DNA of 56,823 nt from Guillardia theta CCMP2712 (GCF_000315625.1 NW_005434516.1:29174-85996); one strand, 5' to 3'. Positions 32,398 to 45,300 are shown, counted from the stretch's first letter. Program-made: numbers and translations. Notes: generated from the sequence alone by a model not told the origin.

Positions 32398-33427
32398 ATT
32401 CCCTTCAAATTTCAAAGTGTTAGCAAATATTTTGGATGTGTGAAATCAGATTGGTTACATTTTATAATCAGACGCAATGGGTCGGGCACACATGTCGCGC
32501 CAACGATGATTGTTTCCTGGGGTTGCAACACGCATAAGCCCACAATCAGCTGCGTTGAGAGGCATCGAGACTAGAAGAAATGGAGATAATATGTCCTCCA
32601 ATGAAAACATTGACTTTCAAGATGTGCCACCTTCCAGTTTACATAAACCCCTGATCTTGAAGATTCAAAGTTCCTTCCTATCTCAACTTCAGAGTTCGAT
32701 TGAAGTTCGATGGACAAATAGCACCCTGGGCTTACGGGTTCTTTTAACTCCTGGTTGTTGAATCCGCTATCATGAAGATCACGGTGATCTATGCCAGGTT
32801 GTTCACAAGTGCGTTTCTGCTTGGCAACAAATAGCAACGCTTAGCAGATGTGATTGTTTACACATCCTCATTGTCATCCCTATTGTGATCAGTAGAGTTT
32901 CAATTATCTTTGGTGAAAATTCAAACCTTGTTGCCAACATGATTCATTTAGGATCCTGGCACCTCTGTTTCGATTTGCATGCAACATCATTCTATTTGTT
33001 TGCATCTCCTTCTTTTGATGAGTGTATCTCAGAGTGTTATACGGTCTACTGTGACATCCTCCCGAAGTTCCTCCTGTCCTTTGCGTGCTTTGTGTTCTGT
33101 GAGCCGCTACTACCAGGACAATGCTGCTTCAGAGCTGTTGTATACAAGGGACCACAGTAATCACCATCATGGTGAAGAATCTTTTATTTGTTGGCAAATA
33201 AACAAATAAACAATCTTCAGAAACTGTTGTTACGCAGATTCAAGTTTGCATGACTGATACAGCCTCTGCCTACTCTATATATCGCTTGATCCCTGGTATC
33301 ACAGCCTAGATGTCAAACATGCAATACTATCTCGGAGTGTGCAAGACACTTTCCTGAAATTGCATGGTTGGAGCAAATGCGAGACAGGATTTGCAGAGAG
33401 AATAAGCATTTGCACGGGTTGTCATGA
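32398..33427. other. AT-rich, no supported gene
   Basis: Short ORFs only. It could be intron sequence if the kinase gene and the exons at 33428-33798 belong together. Confidence 0.45.
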
Positions 33428-33798
33428 AACATGCTTCATCAACATCATCGGCAATGCCGCAGTAACACGATGATACGATTCACTGCCGTGATTATCAGCG
33501 TAGAAAGGAATCTCATATCGACACGTCTGAAGCAAGCATCTGATACAAACGATTATCTTCTTAAAACTCTAAATATCGCCAACCATATCATGTACCTGCC
33601 ATTGTCCAATCAGCACATCTACAGTGTTCCCGATGCAACTCACTGGCCACATGGGTTTGTGCCACGAAGGATACCGTAGACCATGAGACAGAGAGAAACA
33701 CAAGGTAGACACTATTTCGTATGATGTTTTTGCTTACCATCACAGTTTCAAAATACATGCTGAGATCGGCTGTTGCTATGCCATCTTCTGTCCATTCT
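33428..33798 (-). CDS. Exon-like pieces of an unknown gene
   Basis: Minus-strand pieces with plausible splice sites: 33798-33739 (EWTEDGIATADLSMYFETVM, acceptor TTTCAG and donor GTAAGC), a middle piece ending near 33600 (VSCIGNTVDVLIGQWQ, donor CAG|GTACAT), and about 33530-33428 (TCRYEIPFYADNHGSESYHR onward to a stop). Frame continuity between them was not proven. They might be upstream exons of the kinase gene or a separate gene. No domain recognised. Confidence 0.25.
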
Positions 33799-33829
33799 GA
33801 AATTACACTTGAACATTTTGAATGAATCG

Positions 33830-34739
33830 TCATTGTGCAAGAATTTGAATTTTTTGCTCAGCTTTAACATCATCTTCGGCCTAAGCTAAGTGATCTAAGT
33901 GGTCTTAGTGCAATTTGAGGCAGCGTGGTAATGATAGAGATGTTGCATTGGCTTTATGTTGAGGAAGAGATGTTGAGTTCAAATCTCTTGCTACTTCTTG
34001 AATTTCACAGAAGAGACCAAGTCATCACAAATAGACAAGTAACCGTATCTTCGTTTCCTGCATATCAATGCATGGTTGGATTCGAAGTCTCACATTGTTC
34101 ATTATCGTCCTTACGCGCGTCAATGGGACAATCTCACCATCTCTTGTTCGTCGAGGGAGGGGGGGGCTGGAGTGGAGACAAATGGGGGGACCCCCTACCC
34201 ATCATTTTCCCATTTGAAATTCAGAGACTGGGGGGTAGAGGGTGAACCTTGGTCAAATTCGAACCGTAAAACTCGCAACGCTCGAGAGTGTGACCCACCC
34301 TACGCGACAAGGAGGTTTGGAGTGGAAATAATGGGGTCAAAGGCGTGGCGATTCAAACCCACATCGCGGCCACCCCCCTCGAGTATAAGACTCTAGCTCA
34401 GGTGGGTGCTGTTTGACCACGCGTTCGAATCCTAACGGCAATCGAAGAGATTGCTTTTCAGCGTCAATTCCACTACCAGAATGCCCAAGACTTTTATGAT
34501 TCTCGCCCACTCCTGAATTCAGACTACCTACCCTGACTTCATCTCTTCTGAAACATACGGGTGGTGTCACAGTGTAGAGGTGATAGTCGAGGGAGCTCTG
34601 CCAGCCCACGGGAAATGCTGACATTGACAGTACAAACTTAGTACGGAGGGGAAAAGGGGATCCTGATACAAAAATCCTTGAACCCGGTAAAACTCAATTA
34701 TACCTCGGTACAAACAGGCTAGCCTGGTACCGTGAAACA
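33830..34739. other. Spacer with tRNA-promoter-like boxes
   Basis: No supported protein gene. Between 34250 and 34440 there are three B-box-like words: ggttcgaat on the minus strand near 34260, ggtttgaatcgcc on the minus strand near 34350, and gttcgaatcc on the plus strand near 34425. The last is preceded by an A-box-like tagctcaggtgg near 34395. No cloverleaf folds around them. This could be a tRNA-derived SINE relic. Confidence 0.3.
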
Positions 34740-35190
34740 AATCCAGTCGAGAACCCAATGGAATGAAGTTCGCGGCGCCGGCCGGGCCGGAGGCTCGGGC
34801 CTCCGAAGTTCGGAAGTTCCGCCGGGAGTCCCCGGCGGCGAGTCCGTAGAGCCTCAGGCCGGCCCTGAGCCTCCGAGCTCGCCCGGCCGCGAGGCTGGCG
34901 GGCGCCTTTCGACGGCCGCCCGGAGCCTGCCCGGCCCGGCCGGCGGCCCCGCCGGCGGTTGGGCGGGCCCCGGCCCGGGCCCGGCCGGCCCAGTGAGCCT
35001 GGTGCCCGGACACTGTACATGAACTTTTCTTGTGACTTCGCGGTTCAACGATCGGACGCCGGTTAGCCTGCGACAGGCCCGGCGGCCGGCTGAGTGGCGC
35101 GGCCTCAGGCCCTGAAGGTGGCAAGCTACTCCTCAACTCTGCTGATTGTCCTCGTACTGGTTTTTAACTTCACTTTGAATAAAAAGGCTT
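34740..35190. promoter_or_regulatory. GC-rich island, inverse orientation
   Basis: It begins with the 24-base edge motif at 34742-34765, contains long CCGGCC runs, and ends at 35150-35184 with cctcgtactgg and then tttttaacttcactttgaat. The ending matches that of the island at 5986-6290. The gene nearest its right edge is on the minus strand and ends at 35490, so this island is not in an obvious promoter position. Confidence 0.45.
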
Positions 35191-35489
35191 AGGGTTTGGC
35201 ACTTCGTACGGTACCGTAGCGCTACGAGTTGACTTGAAGTGATACTGAAACTTTGGATGCTATGAAATTGAGATGATGAATGATGCCACCGTCACTGTCG
35301 TTGTGTCGGCCATTGCAGTACTTCGAGATGAATTTATCATGGTAAAATTACAACTTTCAAAGTTTGTAGTAGGCATGTGAAAATACAGAAGTTTGTCTGA
35401 GAAAAAATGTTTGAAAACGAAACTTGAAAACTTTCTCCAAAGTCAGGCTTCCAGCAACCGTTAAGGCTTTAGGAACTCGTACGAGTCTT
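35191..35489. other. AT-rich 3' flank
   Basis: Nothing supported; probably the 3' untranslated and downstream region of the ORF ending at 35490. Confidence 0.4.
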
Positions 35490-36230
35490 CTAATGTGCAA
35501 TCACAATAGTCTTCCTTTCCATCACGTCAGGGTGACCGCAGAACGTGGGCAATGTCGGAGTCTCGCTAACAGAAGTCCTTGACTTCTCCAGGTAATACCC
35601 ACATTTCTTGACGTGGATGTACAAGAACTTCAGGGGCTCAAGAAACGTTGCGTCCAACCTTGTTGTTCCAGGAAGGATTCCAACGATCTTGTTTGCCTTG
35701 ACACGCGTAGCTATTGACTTGAGGCGATCCGCTACTTGCTCGAACAGCCCAGTGCTTGCCAGCCCCTTTCCAACGCACCATAGAATGTCATCGCTCATCT
35801 CGTCCACCCCGTCCTTATCGTTTTCTTTCTTTGCATCGATCGGCATGTTCTTCCTCAGCAGGCATGTAATCACACATTTTAAGACGTCAGAGGCGTTGTT
35901 TATCTTCCTCTTCACCAACCCCTCGAGCAGCTTCAACACAATGACCTGTGCATCTGCAGGCCCGTCTTGCTTCTTTGTGAACATCATGTTGTCGATTATT
36001 TTGCATTTCTCCTGATGATGAGGTTCCGAAACTTGGCAGATTCGCTCTATCGAAATCTTGTTTTCGTCTTCAAGATCCTCCTCTATGATTACAGACCGGC
36101 TGGTGGTAACTCCAGCAAAAGTTACTTTGTGGCTACTTTTCAATTTCTTCTGGCATTTATTTAGTGTGTCATCTTCCAACTCACTTCGATTTCTTTTTCC
36201 GTTCATGGTTTGATCAGCACTGTTGTGCAA
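35490..36230 (-). CDS. Unknown protein, family member 2 (paralogue of 16632-17525)
   Basis: A 246-aa single-exon ORF with a convincing start (MHNSADQTMNGKRNRSELED). Residues of about 25-205 align with the ORF at 16632-17525, including QDGPADAQVIVLKLLEGLVK, LASTGLFEQVADRLKSIATR, KIVGILPGTTRLDATFLEPL and FLYIHVKKCGY. The N-terminus is Lys/Arg-rich (KKLKSSHKVTFAGV), so nuclear localisation is plausible. The conserved parts predict as helices. The two members are strongly diverged, so the shared blocks are probably under selection. No known domain recognised. Confidence 0.75.
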   Translation of the reverse strand: MHNSADQTMNGKRNRSELEDDTLNKCQKKLKSSHKVTFAGVTTSRSVIIEEDLEDENKISIERICQVSEPHHQEKCKIIDNMMFTKKQDGPADAQVIVLKLLEGLVKRKINNASDVLKCVITCLLRKNMPIDAKKENDKDGVDEMSDDILWCVGKGLASTGLFEQVADRLKSIATRVKANKIVGILPGTTRLDATFLEPLKFLYIHVKKCGYYLEKSRTSVSETPTLPTFCGHPDVMERKTIVIAH

Positions 36231-37610
36231 GCTTGTTCTTGATCCTCAGTCTAACCTGTTCTGAATGGTGTATAGTTGTCCGAGGAATGGCTGAGTTTTA
36301 GCAATGCGTGGGAAGGAATAGGGGAAGGGAAAACAAGAAAAGGAGGCAAAGGGGAAGAGAGTGTAGGAGGGAGGGGTATGGAACGACAGCAGGACAAGGA
36401 AGGGAGGAGGAGGAGGAGTTGTATTGAGGGACGGAAGGAATCGGGATAATCTTCACGTGATGACAGCAAGCGACGAAAGTTTGTCGGGGAAACGAAACCC
36501 CTTTGGGCAAGGGGTAACATGGTGGGGTGGGGGTACATTCTTGATGGGAAAAGGAGGGGTAGTGAATGAACAGTTCGGGTGTGCAGAGACCAGGTGCAAA
36601 CTGGATTAGGGGAAATCAACTTAAAGTTTTATGTACCGGTCCATCTATGGATAGAATATCACCATTGAGCAGGTAGGGTAGTAAGATTCTCAACAGATGA
36701 TTGATAAGAAGGATAGATGGTGGGGTGGTCAGTTGTGTAGCGATCCTCTTCATGGGACGGGTAGTGCATAAGGGGGTGGGGGTGGGGCTTATAGGAAGAT
36801 AGACTTCACTGTCTGTGCTAGTAATGCTGTCAGCACAAGAATTCCTGGCGCCAACCAGCAATAGAATAGTATTTGATGTAGTTAAAAGATTAAGAATATA
36901 TTAACTGCAAGGAAAGATGAATTTAAAAGGGGAAAACCAGATGTCCAGGGGCCGTAGATTTCTAAGTCAAGATTTACAAGGCACCAAAGTCAAGTCCTTC
37001 CGATTAACAGCCCTCGATTAACTCAGGGTACCTGCACTCCTTGAGGGTGGTATCGCTGAAAAACGCTGGGTAGTCAAACAAGTGCTCTCGAAAGAGTTGG
37101 CAGGCTCAAGGTAGCGTTGGTGGAGTGACCAACCCTGGCGGAACGTTTCAAGTCACAAGGGGACGGATGGGTTAAGGGGGTACCTGATAGTTAAAAGGAG
37201 GGGTGGGGGGTTTTCCGTCACCGGACGGAACTTGAGCTGACCGTGTGGGGGGAAATTGAATTACGAATACTAGGAGTGAACATTTTTACGGGGGGTGGGG
37301 TAGTTTCAGATATAGATTTCTTCGGAATCAGGGTGGGGTCAACGGTGAAGGACGGGGTACTAGAATGGATGAAAGGGGTGGGGCTCAAACCAATAGGAAC
37401 GTCATTTGTTGCCAGATGGTCAACTTGATGACGTACGGAAAAGGATTCTCTGAAATAGCGTCTTTTCGTTTTCGAGCTGTCATCATGATAGCAGGAGCTA
37501 CCGATAAGGAAGTTGTCAGCCTGCTTCACACAGCGGCCAAGTCCCCGTTGTTTCTGAAAACACTTCTTTTCATATTATACTACCGGGAAATGAACTCCGT
37601 GATGTGACAC
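36231..37610. other. Intergenic, no supported gene
   Basis: It holds G-rich and A-rich low complexity and a few short ORFs. The longest (minus, 37529-37218, 103 aa, Ser/Thr/Pro-rich) is not supported by repeats or splice sites. Confidence 0.45.
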
Positions 37611-37740
37611 CGCCGCTGCTCGCGTCACGGAGCTCCTTCTCAGTCCCCCACGAGTTCGGCATCCGGCCCGGCGCCAGGCCCCGGTCCAGGCCCCGCCGGG
37701 CCCCGGGGCCGGCAGAACTTCGTGGTGACACTTTAACCGT
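37610..37740. promoter_or_regulatory. Short GC-rich island
   Basis: Contains gccccgccgggccccggggc, close to words in the islands at 34.9 and 48.9-49.7 kb, then gtgacactttaaccg. It is a shorter member of the same class. Confidence 0.4.
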
Positions 37741-37854
37741 CATTAGGATATCCGTTACGTATCAAAATAGATCAGACTCGAAGGTTCGGGCGATGTTCGC
37801 TGCTGCGGTGGCAGTCCTAGGCGACAGCGTAAGGCACACGCCAGGAAGGTGAGG

Positions 37855-37978
37855 AAGCATAGAAGGGAGGAGGATGAGAACGAGGAGAAGAAGAAGGAGG
37901 AGAAGGAGGAGGAAGAGACAAAGTCCGAGGAGGAGGAAGAGGAGGAGGAGGATGAGATGGTGATGGTGGTGATGATAC

Positions 37979-38014
<36 letters not shown>

Positions 38015-38300
38015 GGAGGAGGAGGAGGAGGAGGAGGAGGAGGAGGAAGAGGAGGAGGAAGAGGAGGAGGAAGAGGAGGAGGAAGAGGATTACGACGACG
38101 ACGACGATGATGACGATGACGATGACGATGACGATGGTGGTGGTGATGGGAATGATGATGATGATGATGGTGATGGTGATGATGATGATGATGATGATGA
38201 TAACGATGATGGGGTTGATGATGGTGATGGTTGGTGATGGTGATGATGGTGTCGATTATGAGGTGGCAGAGGGACGACAGGATGAGGATGAGATCTTACG
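37855..38300. repeat. GAG/GAT purine-rich microsatellite field
   Basis: About 440 bases of GAG, GAA, GAT and GGT trinucleotides. The plus-strand ORF across it (152 aa of Glu, Arg and Met runs) is low complexity and unlikely to be a protein. Confidence 0.9.
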
Positions 38301-38654
38301 AAAGTGAAAGATAACGTTGGAGTAGATAATGATGAAAAGGGTGGTGATGGTGATGGTGATGATGATAACGTTCATGATGAAAACATGAATGACAGTGAAT
38401 ATTGAGACAATCAGGGTGGTTATTTGGTGTAGAAGCAACAATGATGATGTGGTAGATGCGAATTGATGCACGACCAATAACATTGACAGTGGTGGGGTCA
38501 TAGGCAGAGGCAGGGGCAGGTGCAGGGGGAGCTTGACAACGAGGGAAGGAGAAAGGGAGAGAGGGCGCGCTTAAACAGTCAGGCAGGGCTCAAAACAGCA
38601 AGCTGATACCCCTTCCTCAGACCTCAGGCTCTTTCCGAGGTTCCCGGCTGCCCC

Positions 38655-39109
38655 ATGTGCTCAGTGCCTGTCCCCCCCGCTGTTCATGCCGAATGGAAGC
38701 AATCGTTGCATGTCCGATGGGACATGCACGCGTCCAACCACGGGATGAGGTATTTCCCTCTTCCTTCCTTGATTCCTGCCCTCTGCCCCTGCGGGGAGTT
38801 CTTGCTGATCTCCTCTCCTGTTCCTGTCCCTGCCCCTCTCCCTTCCCATGTATTCCTGTTCCTCCTCCTTCCCTGTTCTTGATAACGTTTCTTACTCCCA
38901 TCTGCTCCTGCTGTTATGTTTTCCTCTTCCCTGCCACTCTCGCTGAATATCTTACTGCCCGTCCGCATCCTCTGCTGCTCCTCCGCCTGCCGCCTCACCG
39001 CGCGACTCGCAGCATGCCGTCGGACAGCAGCAGCTTCACCGGTCTCCACTCTCAGATCTACTCCAGTGCGACTTGTTCCTGTCCTCGTGTGCGCGACTCG
39101 CTGAGCTGA
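38655..39109 (+). CDS. Possible two-exon small protein, 63 aa
   Basis: Exon 38655-38749 (MCSVPVPPAVHAEWKQSLHV, then HASNHGM) ends at GATGAG|GTATTT. Exon 39013-39109 (PSDSSSFTGLHSQIYSSATC and onward) begins after ACTCGCAG and ends in a stop. Both junctions are phase 2 and the composition is coding-like. No family recognised, and an alternative frame in the second exon also looks reasonable, so this is tentative. Confidence 0.3.
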
Positions 39110-39348
39110 CTGGCAGGAGTGAAGGGAGATAGCATCGACTGCATGTCTCACCCTGGAGGATTCGGCTGCCCTGGCCCTCACTAATGTTGCTTGGAGGAAA
39201 GGGAGGGAGAGAGAGGGGAGACAAGGAGGAGGAGGGTGTAGGAAGAGCGAAAGGTGGCAGGGGGAGGACAATATCTAGAGATTTATTCCTTAACTTGATA
39301 TGTTTGCGTGCAAGAGCAGGAAATCAGGCGCTTACAGCAGCTCTCCTT

Positions 39349-42300
39349 TCACTCGTCCTCATCGTCATCATCATCGTCATCAACATCCTCGTCCTCGTCA
39401 GCCTCCTCCTGGCTCTTGGTGGCCGGCTTAATTCCGGAGTGAGGATCAGGTTGGGTCTCTGCCTCCTCCTCCTTCTTGGAGGAGTCCTGCGCCTTCTCCT
39501 CCTGCGACTCTGCCATCTTCGCATCCTCAGCAACTTTTGTTGCCGACTGCTTCAGTTCCTCGGAGTTCGGTACAGCAGCAGCATCCTCTCCTTCCACAGC
39601 GGACGATTCCTGTTCCTTGTTCGGCTTCACGCTGGCCTGCGTCTTCGCCTCTTTCTCTTCATCCTCGTCTCCTTCATCGATCTCGAGGCCTCCCTCATCC
39701 GAGTCCTCGCTCGCATGATCAGCAGCTGCTTCTGCCTTGGGTTCCTCGCTCTCCGACTTCTTCCTCTTCTCCTTGGAGCCCTCTTGGCTGCGCTCAGCCT
39801 CGTCCGATGACATCTTCCTCTTCCCGCTCGAGGGCTCGTTCGCTCGATCCTGGTCGGCCCCACCAACGGCGGCAGCGTCACTCGCGTCGCCACCTGCAGC
39901 CTCGGGCTTCTCCTTCTTGACCTTGTCACCGGGATATTCCTTCTGCGACCTGGTAAGCACAAGTAGCGGGGGAGAGAGGAGCAAGGACGGGGCGAGGGAG
40001 GAGGTGCTAGTGGAGCTTTCAGGTGGAAGGGTAGAGGAGGGAGGAGGAGCTAGTGGAGCTTTCAGGTGGAAGGATAAAGGAGGGAGGAGGAGCTAGTGGA
40101 GCTTTCAGGTGGAAGGGTAGAGGAGGGAGGAGGAGGACAAGGGCGGGTACCTCAACAAGGTCGATGAGCGCAGACATGGCGCCCGAGCGATCTTCTCCCT
40201 CCTGCTTCACCTTGCCAGGAGCTTCTTCTCCCTCCCTTGGCTTCTTCGCCCCCGCGTCTTCACCTTTCACCACGGGGGTCGCGAAGGCCTGCGGGATGGG
40301 GTTGGTCTCCTCTGTCCTTGGGCGGTTGCCGGAGGGGGCCGACAGCTGCTCTAGCAGCATCGCGTAGTTCCTCCTCGCCTGCTGCGTCCTCGGGTGCAGC
40401 TTCCCCTGCACCTCCTCGCGTATCTGGACCTCCTTCTTCGACCACTCGATCGCTGCTTCGGGCCCGCGCAGCTTGTTGCTCACGGTGCCGAGCATAGTGA
40501 TGGCCTTGACAGTCTCCAGCGAAGTCTCTCCGAGGCGGGATTTCCAGTCGTCGTAGACCTCCTGGAACAGCTGGAGCGCCTCTGCGTACAGCCCTTGCGC
40601 CGCCGCTTCCTTGTTGGGCGTCCCCTTGTACAGGTGGCCTGGAGGGGGAGCATGACAGAGTCAGCCATGGAGCGTGAGAGGGGAAAAGGTGAGGGAGGGC
40701 GAAGCAGCAGGGGAAGTCAGAGGAGACAGGGAGGTCGCTGCTGAGAAGCAGGAAGAGGAAGACGTGGTGATGGTGGCAGCGATGCTGCAAGAGGGAGGAG
40801 GAGGAGGAGGAGGAGGAGGAGGAGGAGGAGGAGGAGGAGGCCTGACCTGCCGCGAGCGCTTCTGCCATGCAGAAAGTGAGCACACCGCGGGCGAACTGAA
40901 CCTCCGCGATCTTCGCCGCAGCTGCCTTGATTGACTTGCGGACGGACAAGCACTTGTCAAGAGCCTCGCGTGCAGTGGCGCAAGACATCTCGGCTGAGCA
41001 ACGCTCCGTTCCTCCCAGCCTGCAGAGCGTCGAGTAGTTGAGGCCCTTCCAGTAGAGAGCCTGCAGCCGAGTGAGCGAGAGCAGAGCAGCGGTCAAGAAT
41101 GATAGTCAAAGTCGCTAGTCAAAGTCGCTAGTCAAAGTGTACCTGGCTGAATTTCTCCTGCGTCGGGATGTCGTTGGACATGTCGATGCCCTCATACAGC
41201 TGTGCTGCCTCTGAGGCGTACTCGGCCGAGCGCGCCATGGTGTCAATGGAGTAGGCCGGGTCAGAGGCGCTCCACTTGTTGAGCAGCTCAGCACAGTAGA
41301 GCGAGACCTGCTGGGGATGAGCTGGAGAAGGGGATGGGTCACGGCACTCACCTCGGCACAGAAGTGCTTGTTGCCTCCCTTGATCGCTAGGATACGAGCG
41401 CGATCGAAGAGGATGTCTGCCTCCCTGAACTGCCCGGAGTCTCCGAGGAAGCGCGCGATGATGATGCAGGACTTGATCACTCCCGTGGGCTCGTCGGAGT
41501 TCTTCTCCGCCTGGTCAGGCTTGAGCGCCTCCCGTGCGAAGCCCTAAAAGGAGCAGGTGAGGGCGAAAAGCGAAGGTAGAAGGGAGCAGCAGGAGAAGAC
41601 TGAGGAAGAGAGAGGAGGGGAAGACGACAAGGAAGCAGGTCAAGAAAATCCCTTCCCTTCCAAGAGAACAGCAGGCTCGGCCTCACCTCCTCGAGGCTCG
41701 CAAGGGAGCGAGAGAGGTACATCCTGAGCTTCGCCCAGTCACCTCCCAGCTCCTGCGCGAACACCTGGCCGGCCTTGGAGCCCATGTGCTGCGCGAGCCT
41801 CGACTGAACCTGAGCTCTGTGCTCGCTGGAGAGGATGTAGCGCCTCTCGACTGCAAGACGCAGCGCAGTCTGAGCGAAGGACAGGAGGTTCTTCGAGGTG
41901 CAGCCGAGGGTCTCTTGCAGGGCCGTCCAGATGCGCTTCCACGCCTCACTCAGGCCCCTCTCCTTCACCCGCAGGATGGACTTAAGGTCGCTCTGTGAGA
42001 TGTCCTGCGCCACCGAAAGGATGCTCAGAGTCTCCTGGACGAGGTTCAAACTCGCTCCTCCTCCCAGCAGATGCTCCCAGTCCTGCAGCATGCCGGTGTA
42101 GAGCGTCTCCTGCATCAGGACGAGGACGATGTACTTTAGGTCCTTGTCGGTGATGGCCAGGGTTCTCGACTCAGAGGAAGCGGAGGGAAGGAATTCAGAG
42201 GAGGGGAGCTGGAATGGAAGCCCCTTGCTGCCAAACGCACTGAGGAACGTGTTGTTCTCTGCCAGCACCTGCTCACAATCATCAGCTCGGAGACCAACGT

Positions 42301-45300
42301 CTCTCTTTCGGCACCTTCTTATCGCCTGCTCCCGGCTTAAGCGAGGCAGGACGAGGAGTCTTCTTGATGCCGGAGAAGTCACCCCCAGAGATCCACTTCA
42401 TGTCTGACTCGTCCTGGTCCTTGTCCATGGCAGAGGCAGCGCGCTTCGAGCCCGGCCCACCGCCCTCCAGCGGCTTCTTCTTCTGCTGCTTCAGAAACTC
42501 GGTAGCTTCTTCAAGCATCTGCAGCAGCGCCAGTCACCTCCCTTCCTTCATCTGTCTACGACGTACCGCACTCATCGAACCAAGGGCTCCTTCATCGACC
42601 ATGGAGGGCTTTGACTTGTCTTCGCCTTCCATCCCCTCCTTCTTGCGCACAAGCTTCTTCATGGGGTCAGAAGGAAGCATACTCTTCCCCGCCAGATCCT
42701 CCTGCTTGATTTTCTTGGCTCTCATGTCATCCTGAAACCGCTACGTCACATTATAGGCATTGAGAACCCAAACACAACGGCTGCAGCACACCCTCTGAAA
42801 CAAGACATCTACAACACAAACTCCAATGGCAAGCACCTGCTCGGGTCTTCGGGCTTGAGCGAGCATGGGAGACGCTCCGCCGTGACTCTGGTGCAGCTGC
42901 TGCATTGCTTGCGAGACTTGTTGGAGCCCTCCCTGAGCCTGAGAGCTCATGGCAAGCGACGGCTGCGCGACAAGGTTGTTTGCTCCTACATTGGAGGAAG
43001 GTTGTGAGTTGCCGTGAGCAAGATGTTGTTGTTGCTGCTGCTGCTGCTGCTGGGCTTGCTGGAGGAGCTGCTGGAGTTGTTGCTGGAAGCAAATGAGACG
43101 AGAAGAGGGGAGACGTCAGAAATTGAACCTGCTGCTGAAGTTGCTGCTGAAGTTGCTGCTGATGGAGAAGCTGGATCTGCTGAATCTGGTCTTGTGTGAT
43201 GCCAGGGATCTTTTCACCAGTTGTCAGTGCAAGCTCTCATCGAAGTAACGACAGCGGAACCTGCATGGCCTGGAGTAGCTGCAGCTGCTGCTGCTGCTGC
43301 AACGACTGCGCCTGCGGCGATGTGAGCAGCGGGAGGGAAAGGAGAAGACTTGACTTGCACCTGCTGCTGGACTGAAGCAAGGGCCTGGAGGATCTGGCCA
43401 GTCTCAATTCCACCCAGCTGCATGTTTCTCTGATCAGCCTAGGCAAGAGTGTGAGCGGACCTGCAAGGATAATGGAGGGGAGACTTTACCTGTTGCTGGA
43501 AGAGCTGCTGCTGCTGCTGCTGCTGCAGGAGCTGGAACCATGTCACCCGTTCTAGCTGATCACAGTGTTGAATAGTCACCTGTTGCTGTTGCTGCTGAAG
43601 CTGCTGCTGCTGCGTCAAGCCTGCCAAACCACCCTGCCCATCCCCGATTAGCATTTGTAGGTCGAGAATGATGAAAAAGATTTTCAAAAATCAAGTTTTG
43701 GCTTGAAATTAACAGAAATGATTCAGCAAGAGAACATGAAACAACGGAATTCCGCTACACACATGGAAGATCATGCCCAATGCCTCTTCTCTTTTACCTG
43801 CTGCTGCAGATGCTGCTGGAGCTGCTGGAGCTGCTGGAGCTGCTGGAAGTTTGCAGCTCCACCGGACACGTCAGCCCCTCCGAGCTACATGATCCAGTGA
43901 GAGGACGCAAGATGGGCAGCATCTGAACAAACCTCAGCCTGCTGCTGCAACAGCTGCTGCAGGTGTGACTGGAGCTGGTCAACGCCAACTGTGAGCTCAA
44001 CGTAACGGGCAAATCAGACAGCTCACCTGCCCCTGGGAGACTTGCATCCCTGACTGCTGGTTCCGGTACTGATCAGCCCATTGCTGTAACTGGCGTGGCG
44101 TCAGAGCCCCCAACCATCCCTACTGTCATGGCTCAGACCTGCTGGAGCTGCTGGAGCTGCTGGGCCTGCGCCATGCCACTGGACTGTTCTTGCATCTGTA
44201 CAGATAGTCACATCCAGCACCCAAGGGAGCAGAATGTGTGCCTGTAGAAGCTGCTGAGCCTGCACCAGGTAAGCGGGATTGACACGCAAGCGACAGATGT
44301 ACCTGCTGCTGAAGAAGCTGGAGCTGTTGAGCCGACGCTCCCATTTCAGCCTAAGCAATGTCAAGACGCCAGCAGCGTCGTTGCGCAGCATCCACCTGCT
44401 GCTGGAGCTGGGACTGCAGCTGCAGCTGGAGTTGGAGCTGAGGAGGTGGTCACAACGGTCATCATAGGCATAAGCCACGTACCTGCTGGTTGGTGGCATT
44501 GTCGTTCTGCAACTTCAGTTGCATCTGCAACGGATTCAAGTGCTGCTGCTGGCCAGCTGAGGAGAGCATAAGTGGATGAACCAGAAGCGCTAAGCTAAGG
44601 CACACCTGGACTCTCCTGGAGCTGTTGGTGGAGTTGCTGATGCAGCTGTCGCACACGTGAGACAAAGATTCCGAGTCTGTCATCCTTTCACCTGTTGTTG
44701 GAGTTGACCCTGAAGCTGCTGCTGCAAGAGAGCGAATTGCTCCTGAACACCAGTTCCTTGAAGCTGAGAGGAACAAGACACAAGTCAACAACGTAGCAAA
44801 CCAAGTATTGAAAATCAATGAGACAGTTAGACTAAGGTGACGAGCATCGATTCTTGGCATAATTTATTTGCACCTGTTGAAGTTGCTGCAGCAGCTGTTG
44901 CTGCTGCTCCAATCCATGACCATCGTTGCCTTGTCCTTGCCCAGACATCTGCCGGTTGTTACGATATAGGGCAACACAGGGCTTGCAAACCTGTGTTTGC
45001 ATCTGCTGCTGGAATTGCTGCTGGAGCTGCTGCTGGAGCTGCACTCGACCGTCAGAGAGGGAAGCCAGCTAATGAGAGATTGACAACCTGCTGCAAGCCT
45101 ACTGAATCGCCCCCCTTCTCCTGCTACATCGGCACAATGAGTGATTCAAATTCGTGGTGTCCTCATGTGCAGTCCAAAAAAGGATTTGGCAGTGGTGTGC
45201 AAAGCGCTGACAAAAATTTCAATAATCACCTGCTGCTGAAGCAACAAAAGTTGCTGATGTTGTTGGAGCTGCTGTTGGAGCTGTTGGAGCTGTTGAACAG

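Noticed and set aside
34388-34440. Intact tRNA gene
   Set aside because: A- and B-box-like words are present, but the spacing is too short and acceptor, anticodon and T stems do not pair.
37849-38307. Glu/Arg/Met-run ORF of 152 aa
   Set aside because: It is a direct translation of a GAG/GAT microsatellite field.
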